NCBI GenBank assembly: GCA_963989245.1
Contig: OZ022342.1
Location: 18,269,457 to 18,333,456, forward strand
From: Nansenia antarctica
Taxonomy: Eukaryota > Chordata > Actinopteri > Argentiniformes > Microstomatidae
Length of the DNA stretch: 64,000 nt
Reading direction: 5' to 3'
Made by a program: the position numbers and the translations under genes. Positions 21,119 to 35,400 of the stretch are shown piece by piece. The notes under the pieces were generated by a model. It was not told the origin of the DNA and did not search any database. It saw nothing but the letters and a program-made list of their open reading frames with translations. The stretch's first letter is position 1; every line of letters starts with the position of its first letter.

Positions 21119-21512
21119 TTCTCTCCCTCTCTTTCACTGCCCTAAATTTGGTTTTGAACGTTTCCACCACGGTGCTCAGGACCGTGTTCTTCTTCAGCTC
21201 CGGTCTGATGGGGAAGTGGGTCCGACATTGAGGGCAGCTGTAGTTGTGGTCCTGCCAGGTGGCCAAAAGACAATCTTGGCAGAAGGTGTGGCCGCATGGG
21301 ATGGTCACCGGATAGTCGAACGGAGAGAGGCAGACGCTACAAGTCAATTCTTCCTCGAGACTCATGAGAGAAGGAATATCCTCCGCCATGACCAAACACA
21401 CAGACAGCTGACCCGTGCGTCACTGGAGGGAGAAACGAAACGTAAGGTTATCTCTATCCGCTTGTTAATACTTTTTCTGTAACCAGATAACAGCAACGTC
21501 GAAGATACACAC

Positions 21513-21527
21513 ATATATATATATATA
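21513..21527. repeat. (TA)n microsatellite, unit 3, 15 bp
   Basis: Shortest allele, in the broken gene copy. Confidence 0.95.
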
Positions 21528-22013
21528 ACTAAACCTCTTTTCAGTCCCACTAATCATATACACAAAAAGAGCAGTCCTATGGTTTTGCCAGGTGCAATTA
21601 TAGCCACGATAACATGTAAATCGTCTAAAAACGCCACAAGTCATGCATCACAAAGTGCACCCGGAAACAAAGACCTCTCCAATTGGGTATCTTTCTCCGA
21701 TTAAATACCGTTCCAATACAAATGAAAATCGACAGGCTTACCCTTGTTCGTGTAGTACGTAGACAGCGTGCTAAGGCCCTGATCATCCAGCCTTGTACTT
21801 CCTCAACTTTTCGTAATAAAAGTCTGTATTTATACAAACAGGTACCTTCAGGTAAGGGGTCCGCCCTCAGGTGAGGTTTAGACCAATCATGAGCAATAGA
21901 GATGCTCCGATCTGATCGGCGCCGATCGATATCGGCTGATATGCCCTTGATCGGTTTTGATCGGAGTTCTCAAAACGGACGATCAAACACGGACGATCAG
22001 TTTACATAGAGAA

Positions 22014-22529
22014 ATGGCGTCGCCAGTCTGGCAATATTACACAGTGTCGGAAAGAGACAACAAATATGCAGTTTGTAATGTCTGCTCAGAAGAAATACCT
22101 CGCGGAGGAACGCACGCAAGGTCTTTCAATACCACGAATATCATATGGCATTTGAAGGCTTGTCACACCAAGGAATTTAACGAGTTTGATAAATTGGCGA
22201 GCGCTAAGGCCAGAGAGAAAGAGTCGTCGAAAGAACGTTCGACGCCACTCACTCAGCTAACTGTTACAGAGACATTGAAACAACAGCAACCATACGGCAA
22301 CGACAACAAGAAACGAAAGGAAATACATGCGAAAGTAATGGAATTCATATGCCTTGATCAGCAGCCCCTGTCTGTTGTGGAAGACGCCGGGTTCAAGCGC
22401 CTTGTTTCCTGCCTGGATCCACGCTATACGCTGCCGGGGCGAAAATATTTCACTGATGTTTGCCTGCCGGAATTATATCAAACTGTCTACACGTACATCG
22501 GGAGCCTAGTGAAGGACAACATGACTTGA
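22014..22529 (+). CDS. BED zinc-finger protein, unit 3
   Basis: Same product; intact although the neighbouring E3 gene is broken. Confidence 0.82.
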   Translation: MASPVWQYYTVSERDNKYAVCNVCSEEIPRGGTHARSFNTTNIIWHLKACHTKEFNEFDKLASAKAREKESSKERSTPLTQLTVTETLKQQQPYGNDNKKRKEIHAKVMEFICLDQQPLSVVEDAGFKRLVSCLDPRYTLPGRKYFTDVCLPELYQTVYTYIGSLVKDNMT

Positions 22530-22820
22530 AACTGACTGACTTGAAACAGTATTTTATATTTGGCTATAGCCTGTTTATGTTGCAGTTTAGTTTGGGTATG
22601 TTTATTGTTCCTCAGGAAAGCTACAGTATAAGCTCCAAGTTCTCTAAGAGCCCCTAGTTCCTCTCATTCGAGTGGAATGTTGCACATTTGATGTGACAGT
22701 GTACATTTTATTTATTATGATTTTTATTTTCACATTTTATTTGTTTTTCCTGAAGTAAGCTACAGGTGGTTGTGAATTCAATAAAACAGATGGTTGTCAA
22801 TTCATGATACTTTCTAATTT

Positions 22821-23034
22821 AATTTTAATTTTGCCATTTAGCAGACGCTTTTATCCAAAGCGACTTACAATTACGAATTACAGGGACATTCCCCCTGGAG
22901 TAACTGAGGGCTAAGTGCCTTACCCAAGGGCACACTAGTAGTGGTGTGGCTTCAGGCGGGATTTGAACTCACAACCTTCCGATCACAAGTCCAACTCACT
23001 ATCCACTAGACCACCACTACCCCGCTCTCATCTC
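22821..23034 (-). mobile_element. SINE, unit 3
   Basis: Copy of the SINE described in unit 1. Confidence 0.82.
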
Positions 23035-23980
23035 CTAATTTCATTTGAATACTTAATATACAATGTCAATGGTGTTAAGAATAATTAAAAACATAAATAA
23101 TGCTACACAATAAATAGAATGCTTCAATTGCCATTTTCGACGATGTGATCGGTGATCGGTGATATCGGATCGGCAGATCACTGATTCCAGTGATCGGTGA
23201 TCAGTGATCGGCACCAAAAACCCTGATCGGAGCATCTCTAATGAGCAATGGGTGTGGACTTTGTACATTGATGAAGATGATTATGATGAAGGCTAGGGGG
23301 GAAGCGGCCCCCACTTTCTCCCATGGAGACAAAGGTGAAAACGCAACACAATGGCCACAACTGGTTCAGTCTGGTCTTAGAGTACTGGGTCTGGGGCAAC
23401 ACAAAGGTCATAAACTGCTCTAGATGGTAGGGCAATCAGGTCTTTGTAATCATGTAAATGTGTCTATTGTCTTACCCCATGTCAAGCTTCAAGTAGAGAA
23501 ACTGGTTCTGTTGTGTGTGACAACAGGAAATCATCTTCTACAGTCTGCTGCAGACATTCAACCCAAGATGATGTTTGATTCTTAAATGTAGCTTATTACA
23601 TATAATAATTTTCTCTCACATATTCCAAAGAAATTCTTTGTATGTTTTGCTATGTGAGTTGGTTGATTGGTTGTGACTGGACAGCAAAATAAGCTGCATT
23701 AACTGTGCTCCCAGAGTGTAGAGGCCATCTAACATGCAGTGTGTTCAAAATGAGCAAGCATGGCACTCACTGAATCAGGATTCTATGAGACTAAAAGGTA
23801 AACAAAACTGTGTGTGCATACAGCCTGTTCTGTACTCCAATAAAGAAATAACAAAGAAACTGTTTACTGCTTAACTACTTTTATTACATTCAGCTGGGAA
23901 TAAAACATTGGCATAAGTACTGGACTTCAACTGACTCAATTTCAGCTAGAATACATTCAACGATTTGTTGGGGGGGGAAA

Positions 23981-24244
23981 TCATGAGGTATTGCATTTAG
24001 CGAGTTGAGGATGTTGAGTGTCCTCTACATACACCGGCCCAGTCACAATGTAAGTCAGATCCCCCCAGTTAATCACATCGCCTGGGCTGTAGTCTACATT
24101 ATCTGTGAAGTGCTGAATCTCACAAGGAGACAGGACATAGTTCCACACATGCACATCAGTGATTAGTGGAACGGACCGGAGACATGTTTTTGAAGAAGTT
24201 CCGAAAAGCAGTTCTGAAGAGGTTGTGGAGTGAAGAGGCGACAT
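23981..24244 (-). pseudogene. Pentraxin C-terminal fragment, unit 4
   Basis: Same frame as the unit 2 copy. Confidence 0.73.
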
Positions 24245-24466
24245 AAAGGTACATATTATATTTCTTATTTATGTCTGCAGATAACATGTGCTGTATTTCA
24301 AACCGAAGGGCTCATTCTATGCCCTACACCCTACGAAGGGTTCGTAGAAGCGACGGAGGGTTATCAGCCTGGCTGGGGTTCCATACTATAATTGTGTTAG
24401 TATTAATGTTAATACTATAATTGTGTTAATATTAAATAATAAACCATATCAATGCCTGTCTTCCAG

Positions 24467-25211
24467 GCTGCCATGTTTTGTCCTTTCTGTGGCCAAGATC
24501 TGGGGACTGTTCAAGTCTTCTGTGTCTCATGTGGCAAAAATGTACAGTTTTTGGCAGCACCTGAAGGCAACAGTGAGTAGACATGATGATTGTATTTGAG
24601 TTTGTTTGCAGAATATGGGGTACAACACACCTTTGGGAATACTAATGCAATAGTTTTCAGTATGGAAGCCTACTTTCCTGAATGTAAGATTGAGGTCATG
24701 ATTAGATTGTAGACTAATTTATTAGAAATGTTATATAATAATTGTATACAATTTCTCGATGCATATGATTAAACAGTTGGGTATAGGGAGTGTTTTTGAG
24801 TCCCACTGCCATGGGGTAGAAACAGGTCTTATGGCCTGAACTTTTGGTCTTGATAGACCTCAACCTCTTACTAGCAGGGAAGGGGTTCAAACAAATGGTG
24901 TTCAGGGTCAGAGGGGTCTGCCATAATCTTTCCTGCACTTCACCTGGTACTCAAGGTGTATAAGTTAAGTCCTGAAGAGAAGGCAGATCAGATGATGTGC
25001 TGCAGCTTGTCCTAGCAGAAAATGTTGTCTTTATTATATTTTTCTTTCTTTTTGTTTATCAGGCTCAGCATCAGACAGCCCCACAGAAGAGGATCTGATT
25101 CGAAAGTACTTCCATGATGGCTACAGCTACAATGAAATGTTGGATTTCCTGGCAATGACTCACAATGTTAAAATGAGCCTCATTCTTTTCAAAGACACGT
25201 CAGAACTCTAA
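24467..25211 (+). pseudogene. Zinc-ribbon remnant, unit 4
   Basis: ATG at 24473; as unit 2. Confidence 0.63.
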
Positions 25212-25373
25212 GAAGGAACAGAAACAGAAAACAGCGAAGGTATGCTCTTTAACATTGTTTTTATTAGTATAGAAGTCACTTCCCCTTGATGTTCAACCAC
25301 AATGGTCATCTGACTAACTAACTAACTAACCAACTAACCATCAAACAGTGATGATGAGGAAAACGAATGGAGT

Positions 25374-28300
25374 TTACTGTAGTCCAAACCCTGGGGAATT
25401 TTGTATCCCAAAGTCCATGTTGTTCCGAAACTCAGTGTAATTCATGGCCATCGGTATCTCTATTGTGTTGGCGCAGGTTCTGCTCATTGGGAAGCGTGAT
25501 GTCCGCAGAAAAAGCAGTTTGGGTGGTGGCTGGATCCCAGAGGGAGGCAGTGCGTCGAGTCCTGTGGCGAACATGAGGATGTCCTGGAGGAAGATTCCTG
25601 TTTGTTTCTCTGAAAAAAGTAGATTTAGTTTAGTTGTAAAATATAATATTTCAATGGAACTGCCAGCAATAGAAGATGATATCAAGATGACATAATTAAA
25701 AGATCTGGGGACTGTTCAGGTCTTCTGCAGGGTAGGGAGTGTGTTTATGATGAGATAATTAAAATAAACCTTCTGTGTCAAGAAGATAGTCTCTCCAGAA
25801 TCCGAGTACACGGGTTTCTTCCTGTCGCCTTGTGCACCCTGCTTCACTGAGCTTAACCTCAAAGATGTCCTCCAATGTTTCAGCTGTTAGATGTTGAGCA
25901 CTTGAGCACATAAAGACCCCGAAAACAGATGCATGCTGTTCCAAAGCATGAATTACATCTAGTGTTGCAAGTCCATCCTTGAATCTACAAAACATTAAGA
26001 GCAATCATCACCTAACATGCTAACAGCAGCATCTTCAAGCAGTCCCACCAATCATACATCAATGTCAAATTTGTCAAAATGTACATTCTGCCAAAATAAC
26101 TGTCACCTTACCTTTGAATTGCGAAATGGTTGCGATATATGATGTACCACTGCATGAAATCCTGGATGATCTTCTTTTTGTCACCCACACAAACAGGGTA
26201 CTGAAAGCAACCAGCAGTCTGCAACATGCTGGAATGTCTGTCAACTAGTACAACTAGTTCGTCCAGCGTAGCTGCGTTGGATATCTAGGGTAGACAACAA
26301 TCATCATAAACATAAAGAGAAAGTGACTAAATGAGCTTTGTTAATATACAGTACCAACCTACCTCAAGCAGGGAAGCTCTAATGGTGTCGTCCGTTACAT
26401 CTTCAACCATGGCTACAGTGTCGGTGTTTGTTCCTGTGAGGTGCTCGTAGAGCATCTTGGACAGGAAGCGAGGACCTGGACCACCATGAACTATCGAGGT
26501 TGCAATCATCCTTCCAGTGTCAAAGTACTCATCATCTCTTGCAGCTGTTGATCATTTTTGTTCAATTAGTACCACATTAACCAACATTATACAACAGTTA
26601 GTTCCGACTAACTAATTTGATTGGTCAAGAGGCATTCCATGAGTGCTGATATTCAGTTTTAACAGCACTGGGACTTTTTAAGTATATATATTTATATCAC
26701 TCTGCTGCCCATAAATAGAATGTTCAGGTTACATCAATAGTCGGTATCAAAATATCACATTTCTATTATCAAAGAACACAATAAATGGAAACATACAGAT
26801 AGTAGTAAAAGATACAAAGTAGCCTAGTCATAGTAGCCTATGTGCGTACCTACGACCAAACAGCAGCCGTGCTGACATACAGTATAACATCACTCCCTCT
26901 CGTGTGATATTGCCAAAGTAGCCACATTCTTAAATGTGTAAGAGATTCCATTTTCACTTGGAATAGCAGCTCCTGCATTTCCAGTGTGAAGCACAACTTG
27001 AACTTGCGGAAATGTAATGTGTAATTATTTATTTTGTAATAAGAGTTACATTCTGAACTAGAAAAACCGCATAGCTATCCGCCTGGCGGTGGCATAAACA
27101 TGATTACCTGCAATGTCAAACGTCAGAAATCTCCTGTCCTCTGGGCCATCAAAGATTCTTCGCGTTCTCAGGCTGTTCATTAGGAGGGTCAGGAACTCGC
27201 GCTTGGGACCACCAGTGTCCACTCCTTCCTCATATCGCCCCTCATCATCAGTAAACTTCACTATTATGTCATGAGATGGGTCATATGAAGCACGTTTGAA
27301 GCCGCGGACTGCTCCGTCCCACACATTGGCTCTGTTAATATTGAACCTGCTCCAAGATGTTTTTATTATCTTTGCTGAGAGTCCTGAAACAATGTCTGCA
27401 GCAGTCAAGTCCTCTGTGCTGTAAAAGAAGATGTGGTGTACTATGATTTCAAATAATAAAGCCACAAATAACACAAGTTATTTATTATTAGTAACTGGTA
27501 TTAGTATCTGGTTTCTTTGAAAAACATTAGGTTTAAAACATACAATACCAGCACATTTGGCATAATATTATTGGTGCACACTGCCCGTAAACATTTGACA
27601 AAGATGCAAGAAATAAATTGAAAATCCACACAATTCTGAGTAAACTAGCAAATGTGTAAAGGTTGCATCTGTCAACACAGCTTACCTGTAGAAGTTGTTC
27701 TGACCCCGGGCACATTGCTCTTGTTCCTGGCAAATGTACATTGTTATTCTTTGGTAGGCCTTTCCAATGGCCTCCTTGTATTTCTCCACTGTGAAAGCGG
27801 TGTCTGTTCCTGGAATATTTCGAACTTCCTGACCATCGGGGTACAGCAAGACATAGGCAACATCTTTCATGTCCTCGATAAAATCGTTCTGCTTCTTTAA
27901 AGCAGCATCCAACAGTTGGTCAGATGACCATTGTGGTTGAACATCAAGGGAAAATGACTTCCCTCTCACAGGTTTAAAGAAGTCACCTGTCCTCCTCATA
28001 ATGCCAACAAATATCTACAGAAAGAGAAGAAAATAGAAATTAATAAAAGTAAACAAATTGATACAATTCGTCTTTTGACAGTGTGAGCAACATATTTATT
28101 TATACTAATAAAAACAATGTTAAAAAGCATACCTTCACTGTTTTCTGTTTCTGTTCCTTCTTAGAGTTCTGACGTGTCTTTGAAAAGAATGTCCTTCTCT
28201 CCCTCTCTTTCACTGCCCTAAATTTGGTTTTGAACGTTTCCACCACGGTGCTCAGGACCGTGTTCTTCTTCAGCTCCGGTCTGATGGGGAAGTGGGTCCG

Positions 28301-28465
28301 ACATTGAGGGCAGCTGTAGTTGTGGTCCTGCCAGGTGGCCAAAAGACAATCTTGGCAGAAGGTGTGGCCGCATGGGATGGTCACCGGATAGTCGAACGGA
28401 GAGAGGCAGACGCTACAAGTCAATTCTTCCTCGAGACTCATGAGAGAAGGAATATCCTCCGCCAT
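25374..28465 (-). CDS. RING-HECT E3 ubiquitin ligase, unit 4
   Basis: Exons 28465-28133, 28014-27686, 27418-27108, 26544-26363, 26284-26112, 25984-25770 and 25609-25374. Intact; the protein has the common units 1-6 sequence with no private change noticed. Confidence 0.84.
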
Positions 28466-28580
28466 GACCAAACACACAGACAGCTGACCCGTGCGTCACT
28501 GGAGGGAGAAACGAAACGTAAGGTTCTCTATCCGCTTGTTAATACTTTTTCTGTAACCAGATAACAGCAACGTCGAAGAT

Positions 28581-28586
<6 letters not shown>

Positions 28587-28611
<25 letters not shown>
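28587..28611. repeat. (TA)n microsatellite, unit 4, 25 bp
   Basis: Same intron position. Confidence 0.95.
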
Positions 28612-29097
28612 ACTAAACCTCTTTTCAGTCCCACTAATCATATACACAAAAAGAGCAGTCCTATGGTTTTGCCAGGTGCAATTATAGCCACGATAACATG
28701 TAAATCGTCTAAAAACGCCACAAGTCATGCATCACAAAGTGCACCCGGAAACAAAGACCTCTCCAATTGGGTATCTTTCTCCGATTAAATACCGTTCCAA
28801 TACAAATGAAAATCGACAGGCTTACCCTTGTTCGTGTAGTACGTAGACAGCGTGCTAAGGCCCTGATCATCCAGCCTTGTACTTCCTCAACTTTTCGTAA
28901 TAAAAGTCTGTATTTATACAAACAGGTACCTTCAGGTAAGGGGTCCGCCCTCAGGTGAGGTTTAGACCAATCATGAGCAATAGAGATGCTCCGATCTGAT
29001 CGGCGCCGATCGATATCGGCTGATATGCCCTTGATCGGTTTTGATCGGAGTTCTCAAAACGGACGATCAAACACGGACGATCAGTTTACATAGAGAA

Positions 29098-29613
29098 ATG
29101 GCGTCGCCAGTCTGGCAATATTACACAGTGTCGGAAAGAGACAACAAATATGCAGTTTGTAATGTCTGCTCAGAAGAAATACCTCGCGGAGGAACGCACG
29201 CAAGGTCTTTCAATACCACGAATATCATATGGCATTTGAAGGCTTGTCACACCAAGGAATTTAACGAGTTTGATAAATTGGCGAGCGCTAAGGCCAGAGA
29301 GAAAGAGTCGTCGAAAGAACGTTCGACGCCACTCACTCAGCTAACTGTTACAGAGACATTGAAACAACAGCAACCATACGGCAACGACAACAAGAAACGA
29401 AAGGAAATACATGCGAAAGTAATGGAATTCATATGCCTTGATCAGCAGCCCCTGTCTGTTGTGGAAGACGCCGGGTTCAAGCGCCTTGTTTCCTGCCTGG
29501 ATCCACGCTATACGCTGCCGGGGCGAAAATATTTCACTGATGTTTGCCTGCCGGAATTATATCAAACTGTCTACACGTACATCGGGAGCCTAGTGAAGGA
29601 CAACATGACTTGA
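29098..29613 (+). CDS. BED zinc-finger protein, unit 4
   Basis: Same product as unit 1. Confidence 0.82.
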   Translation: MASPVWQYYTVSERDNKYAVCNVCSEEIPRGGTHARSFNTTNIIWHLKACHTKEFNEFDKLASAKAREKESSKERSTPLTQLTVTETLKQQQPYGNDNKKRKEIHAKVMEFICLDQQPLSVVEDAGFKRLVSCLDPRYTLPGRKYFTDVCLPELYQTVYTYIGSLVKDNMT

Positions 29614-29904
29614 AACTGACTGACTTGAAACAGTATTTTATATTTGGCTATAGCCTGTTTATGTTGCAGTTTAGTTTGGGTATGTTTATTGTTCCTCAGG
29701 AAAGCTACAGTATAAGCTCCAAGTTCTCTAAGAGCCCCTAGTTCCTCTCATTCGAGTGGAATGTTGCACATTTGATGTGACAGTGTACATTTTATTTATT
29801 ATGATTTTTATTTTCACATTTTATTTGTTTTTCCTGAAGTAAGCTACAGGTGGTTGTGAATTCAATAAAACAGATGGTTGTCAATTCATGATACTTTCTA
29901 ATTT

Positions 29905-30118
29905 AATTTTAATTTTGCCATTTAGCAGACGCTTTTATCCAAAGCGACTTACAATTACGAATTACAGGGACATTCCCCCTGGAGTAACTGAGGGCTAAGT
30001 GCCTTACCCAAGGGCACACTAGTAGTGGTGTGGCTTCAGGCGGGATTTGAACTCACAACCTTCCGATCACAAGTCCAACTCACTATCCACTAGACCACCA
30101 CTACCCCGCTCTCATCTC
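29905..30118 (-). mobile_element. SINE, unit 4
   Basis: Copy of the SINE described in unit 1. Confidence 0.82.
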
Positions 30119-31064
30119 CTAATTTCATTTGAATACTTAATATACAATGTCAATGGTGTTAAGAATAATTAAAAACATAAATAATGCTACACAATAAATA
30201 GAATGCTTCAATTGCCATTTTCGACGATGTGATCGGTGATCGGTGATATCGGATCGGCAGATCACTGATTCCAGTGATCGGTGATCAGTGATCGGCACCA
30301 AAAACCCTGATCGGAGCATCTCTAATGAGCAATGGGTGTGGACTTTGTACATTGATGAAGATGATTATGATGAAGGCTAGGGGGGAAGCGGCCCCCACTT
30401 TCTCCCATGGAGACAAAGGTGAAAACGCAACACAATGGCCACAACTGGTTCAGTCTGGTCTTAGAGTACTGGGTCTGGGGCAACACAAAGGTCATAAACT
30501 GCTCTAGATGGTAGGGCAATCAGGTCTTTGTAATCATGTAAATGTGTCTATTGTCTTACCCCATGTCAAGCTTCAAGTAGAGAAACTGGTTCTGTTGTGT
30601 GTGACAACAGGAAATCATCTTCTACAGTCTGCTGCAGACATTCAACCCAAGATGATGTTTGATTCTTAAATGTAGCTTATTACATATAATAATTTTCTCT
30701 CACATATTCCAAAGAAATTCTTTGTATGTTTTGCTATGTGAGTTGGTTGATTGGTTGTGACTGGACAGCAAAATAAGCTGCATTAACTGTGCTCCCAGAG
30801 TGTAGAGGCCATCTAACATGCAGTGTGTTCAAAATGAGCAAGCATGGCACTCACTGAATCAGGATTCTATGAGACTAAAAGGTAAACAAAACTGTGTGTG
30901 CATACAGCCTGTTCTGTACTCCAATAAAGAAATAACAAAGAAACTGTTTACTGCTTAACTACTTTTATTACATTCAGCTGGGAATAAAACATTGGCATAA
31001 GTACTGGACTTCAACTGACTCAATTTCAGCTAGAATACATTCAACGATTTGTTGGGGGGGGAAA

Positions 31065-31328
31065 TCATGAGGTATTGCATTTAGCGAGTTGAGGATGTTG
31101 AGTGTCCTCTACATACACCGGCCCAGTCACAATGTAAGTCAGATCCCCCCAGTTAATCACATCGCCTGGGCTGTAGTCTACATTATCTGTGAAGTGCTGA
31201 ATCTCACAAGGAGACAGGACATAGTTCCACACATGCACATCAGTGATTAGTGGAACGGACCGGAGACATGTTTTTGAAGAAGTTCCGAAAAGCAGTTCTG
31301 AAGAGGTTGTGGAGTGAAGAGGCGACAT
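31065..31328 (-). pseudogene. Pentraxin C-terminal fragment, unit 5
   Basis: Same frame as the unit 2 copy. Confidence 0.73.
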
Positions 31329-31550
31329 AAAGGTACATATTATATTTCTTATTTATGTCTGCAGATAACATGTGCTGTATTTCAAACCGAAGGGCTCATT
31401 CTATGCCCTACACCCTACGAAGGGTTCGTAGAAGCGACGGAGGGTTATCAGCCTGGCTGGGGTTCCATACTATAATTGTGTTAGTATTAATGTTAATACT
31501 ATAATTGTGTTAATATTAAATAATAAACCATATCAATGCCTGTCTTCCAG

Positions 31551-32295
31551 GCTGCCATGTTTTGTCCTTTCTGTGGCCAAGATCTGGGGACTGTTCAAGT
31601 CTTCTGTGTCTCATGTGGCAAAAATGTACAGTTTTTGGCAGCACCTGAAGGCAACAGTGAGTAGACATGATGATTGTATTTGAGTTTGTTTGCAGAATAT
31701 GGGGTACAACACACCTTTGGGAATACTAATGCAATAGTTTTCAGTATGGAAGCCTACTTTCCTGAATGTAAGATTGAGGTCATGATTAGATTGTAGACTA
31801 ATTTATTAGAAATGTTATATAATAATTGTATACAATTTCTCGATGCATATGATTAAACAGTTGGGTATAGGGAGTGTTTTTGAGTCCCACTGCCATGGGG
31901 TAGAAACAGGTCTTATGGCCTGAACTTTTGGTCTTGATAGACCTCAACCTCTTACTAGCAGGGAAGGGGTTCAAACAAATGGTGTTCAGGGTCAGAGGGG
32001 TCTGCCATAATCTTTCCTGCACTTCACCTGGTACTCAAGGTGTATAAGTTAAGTCCTGAAGAGAAGGCAGATCAGATGATGTGCTGCAGCTTGTCCTAGC
32101 AGAAAATGTTGTCTTTATTATATTTTTCTTTCTTTTTGTTTATCAGGCTCAGCATCAGACAGCCCCACAGAAGAGGATCTGATTCGAAAGTACTTCCATG
32201 ATGGCTACAGCTACAATGAAATGTTGGATTTCCTGGCAATGACTCACAATGTTAAAATGAGCCTCATTCTTTTCAAAGACACGTCAGAACTCTAA
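31551..32295 (+). pseudogene. Zinc-ribbon remnant, unit 5
   Basis: ATG at 31557; as unit 2. Confidence 0.63.
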
Positions 32296-32457
32296 GAAGG
32301 AACAGAAACAGAAAACAGCGAAGGTATGCTCTTTAACATTGTTTTTATTAGTATAGAAGTCACTTCCCCTTGATGTTCAACCACAATGGTCATCTGACTA
32401 ACTAACTAACTAACCAACTAACCATCAAACAGTGATGATGAGGAAAACGAATGGAGT

Positions 32458-35400
32458 TTACTGTAGTCCAAACCCTGGGGAATTTTGTATCCCAAAGTCC
32501 ATGTTGTTCCGAAACTCAGTGTAATTCATGGCCATCGGTATCTCTATTGTGTTGGCGCAGGTTCTGCTCATTGGGAAGCGTGATGTCCGCAGAAAAAGCA
32601 GTTTGGGTGGTGGCTGGATCCCAGAGGGAGGCAGTGCGTCGAGTCCTGTGGCGAACATGAGGATGTCCTGGAGGAAGATTCCTGTTTGTTTCTCTGAAAA
32701 AAGTAGATTTAGTTTAGTTGTAAAATATAATATTTCAATGGAACTGCCAGCAATAGAAGATGATATCAAGATGACATAATTAAAAGATCTGGGGACTGTT
32801 CAGGTCTTCTGCAGGGTAGGGAGTGTGTTTATGATGAGATAATTAAAATAAACCTTCTGTGTCAAGAAGATAGTCTCTCCAGAATCCGAGTACACGGGTT
32901 TCTTCCTGTCGCCTTGTGCACCCTGCTTCACTGAGCTTAACCTCAAAGATGTCCTCCAATGTTTCAGCTGTTAGATGTTGAGCACTTGAGCACATAAAGA
33001 CCCCGAAAACAGATGCATGCTGTTCCAAAGCATGAATTACATCTAGTGTTGCAAGTCCATCCTTGAATCTACAAAACATTAAGAGCAATCATCACCTAAC
33101 ATGCTAACAGCAGCATCTTCAAGCAGTCCCACCAATCATACATCAATGTCAAATTTGTCAAAATGTACATTCTGCCAAAATAACTGTCACCTTACCTTTG
33201 AATTGCGAAATGGTTGCGATATATGATGTACCACTGCATGAAATCCTGGATGATCTTCTTTTTGTCACCCACACAAACAGGGTACTGAAAGCAACCAGCA
33301 GTCTGCAACATGCTGGAATGTCTGTCAACTAGTACAACTAGTTCGTCCAGCGTAGCTGCGTTGGATATCTAGGGTAGACAACAATCATCATAAACATAAA
33401 GAGAAAGTGACTAAATGAGCTTTGTTAATATACAGTACCAACCTACCTCAAGCAGGGAAGCTCTAATGGTGTCGTCCGTTACATCTTCAACCATGGCTAC
33501 AGTGTCGGTGTTTGTTCCTGTGAGGTGCTCGTAGAGCATCTTGGACAGGAAGCGAGGACCTGGACCACCATGAACTATCGAGGTTGCAATCATCCTTCCA
33601 GTGTCAAAGTACTCATCATCTCTTGCAGCTGTTGATCATTTTTGTTCAATTAGTACCACATTAACCAACATTATACAACAGTTAGTTCCGACTAACTAAT
33701 TTGATTGGTCAAGAGGCATTCCATGAGTGCTGATATTCAGTTTTAACAGCACTGGGACTTTTTAAGTATATATATTTATATCACTCTGCTGCCCATAAAT
33801 AGAATGTTCAGGTTACATCAATAGTCGGTATCAAAATATCACATTTCTATTATCAAAGAACACAATAAATGGAAACATACAGATAGTAGTAAAAGATACA
33901 AAGTAGCCTAGTCATAGTAGCCTATGTGCGTACCTACGACCAAACAGCAGCCGTGCTGACATACAGTATAACATCACTCCCTCTCGTGTGATATTGCCAA
34001 AGTAGCCACATTCTTAAATGTGTAAGAGATTCCATTTTCACTTGGAATAGCAGCTCCTGCATTTCCAGTGTGAAGCACAACTTGAACTTGCGGAAATGTA
34101 ATGTGTAATTATTTATTTTGTAATAAGAGTTACATTCTGAACTAGAAAAACCGCATAGCTATCCGCCTGGCGGTGGCATAAACATGATTACCTGCAATGT
34201 CAAACGTCAGAAATCTCCTGTCCTCTGGGCCATCAAAGATTCTTCGCGTTCTCAGGCTGTTCATTAGGAGGGTCAGGAACTCGCGCTTGGGACCACCAGT
34301 GTCCACTCCTTCCTCATATCGCCCCTCATCATCAGTAAACTTCACTATTATGTCATGAGATGGGTCATATGAAGCACGTTTGAAGCCGCGGACTGCTCCG
34401 TCCCACACATTGGCTCTGTTAATATTGAACCTGCTCCAAGATGTTTTTATTATCTTTGCTGAGAGTCCTGAAACAATGTCTGCAGCAGTCAAGTCCTCTG
34501 TGCTGTAAAAGAAGATGTGGTGTACTATGATTTCAAATAATAAAGCCACAAATAACACAAGTTATTTATTATTAGTAACTGGTATTAGTATCTGGTTTCT
34601 TTGAAAAACATTAGGTTTAAAACATACAATACCAGCACATTTGGCATAATATTATTGGTGCACACTGCCCGTAAACATTTGACAAAGATGCAAGAAATAA
34701 ATTGAAAATCCACACAATTCTGAGTAAACTAGCAAATGTGTAAAGGTTGCATCTGTCAACACAGCTTACCTGTAGAAGTTGTTCTGACCCCGGGCACATT
34801 GCTCTTGTTCCTGGCAAATGTACATTGTTATTCTTTGGTAGGCCTTTCCAATGGCCTCCTTGTATTTCTCCACTGTGAAAGCGGTGTCTGTTCCTGGAAT
34901 ATTTCGAACTTCCTGACCATCGGGGTACAGCAAGACATAGGCAACATCTTTCATGTCCTCGATAAAATCGTTCTGCTTCTTTAAAGCAGCATCCAACAGT
35001 TGGTCAGATGACCATTGTGGTTGAACATCAAGGGAAAATGACTTCCCTCTCACAGGTTTAAAGAAGTCACCTGTCCTCCTCATAATGCCAACAAATATCT
35101 ACAGAAAGAGAAGAAAATAGAAATTAATAAAAGTAAACAAATTGATACAATTTGTCTTTTGACAGTGTGAGCAACATATTTATTTATACTAATAAAAACA
35201 ATGTTAAAAAGCATACCTTCACTGTTTTCTGTTTCTGTTCCTTCTTAGAGTTCTGACGTGTCTTTGAAAAGAATGTCCTTCTCTCCCTCTCTTTCACTGC
35301 CCTAAATTTGGTTTTGAACGTTTCCACCACGGTGCTCAGGACCGTGTTCTTCTTCAGCTCCGGTCTGATGGGGAAGTGGGTCCGACATTGAGGGCAGCTG

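Larger units (their letters stand above)
17537..21389 (-). pseudogene. RING-HECT gene, unit 3, broken by local rearrangement
   Basis: Exons 2-7 are present (20177-19849, 19581-19271, 18707-18526, 18447-18275, 18147-17933, 17772-17537), but the RING exon core (21389-21119) is cut after FRAVKERER and runs into TPLHIC and a stop. Its natural tail and splice donor lie elsewhere, in rearranged pieces near 20296-20358 and 20878-20940. The last exon also carries G582E in the otherwise uniform MDFGIQNSPGFG end, consistent with loss of constraint. A RING-only product of about 96 aa is possible. Confidence 0.85.
21897..23240 (+). mobile_element. BED-finger hAT element, unit 3
   Basis: Copy of the unit 1 insertion, complete. 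Confidence 0.95.
16020..23856. repeat. Tandem array unit 3 (7837 bp, internally rearranged)
   Basis: Same order as unit 2, but about 760 bp are added by partial copies of one segment at 19650-21117. It has the shortest TA run (15 bp). Confidence 0.95.
28981..30324 (+). mobile_element. BED-finger hAT element, unit 4
   Basis: Copy of the unit 1 insertion, complete. Confidence 0.95.
23857..30940. repeat. Tandem array unit 4 (7084 bp)
   Basis: Full unit with the BED-hAT and a short TA run (25 bp). A 2-bp deletion lies in intron 1 near 28525, outside the exons. Confidence 0.95.
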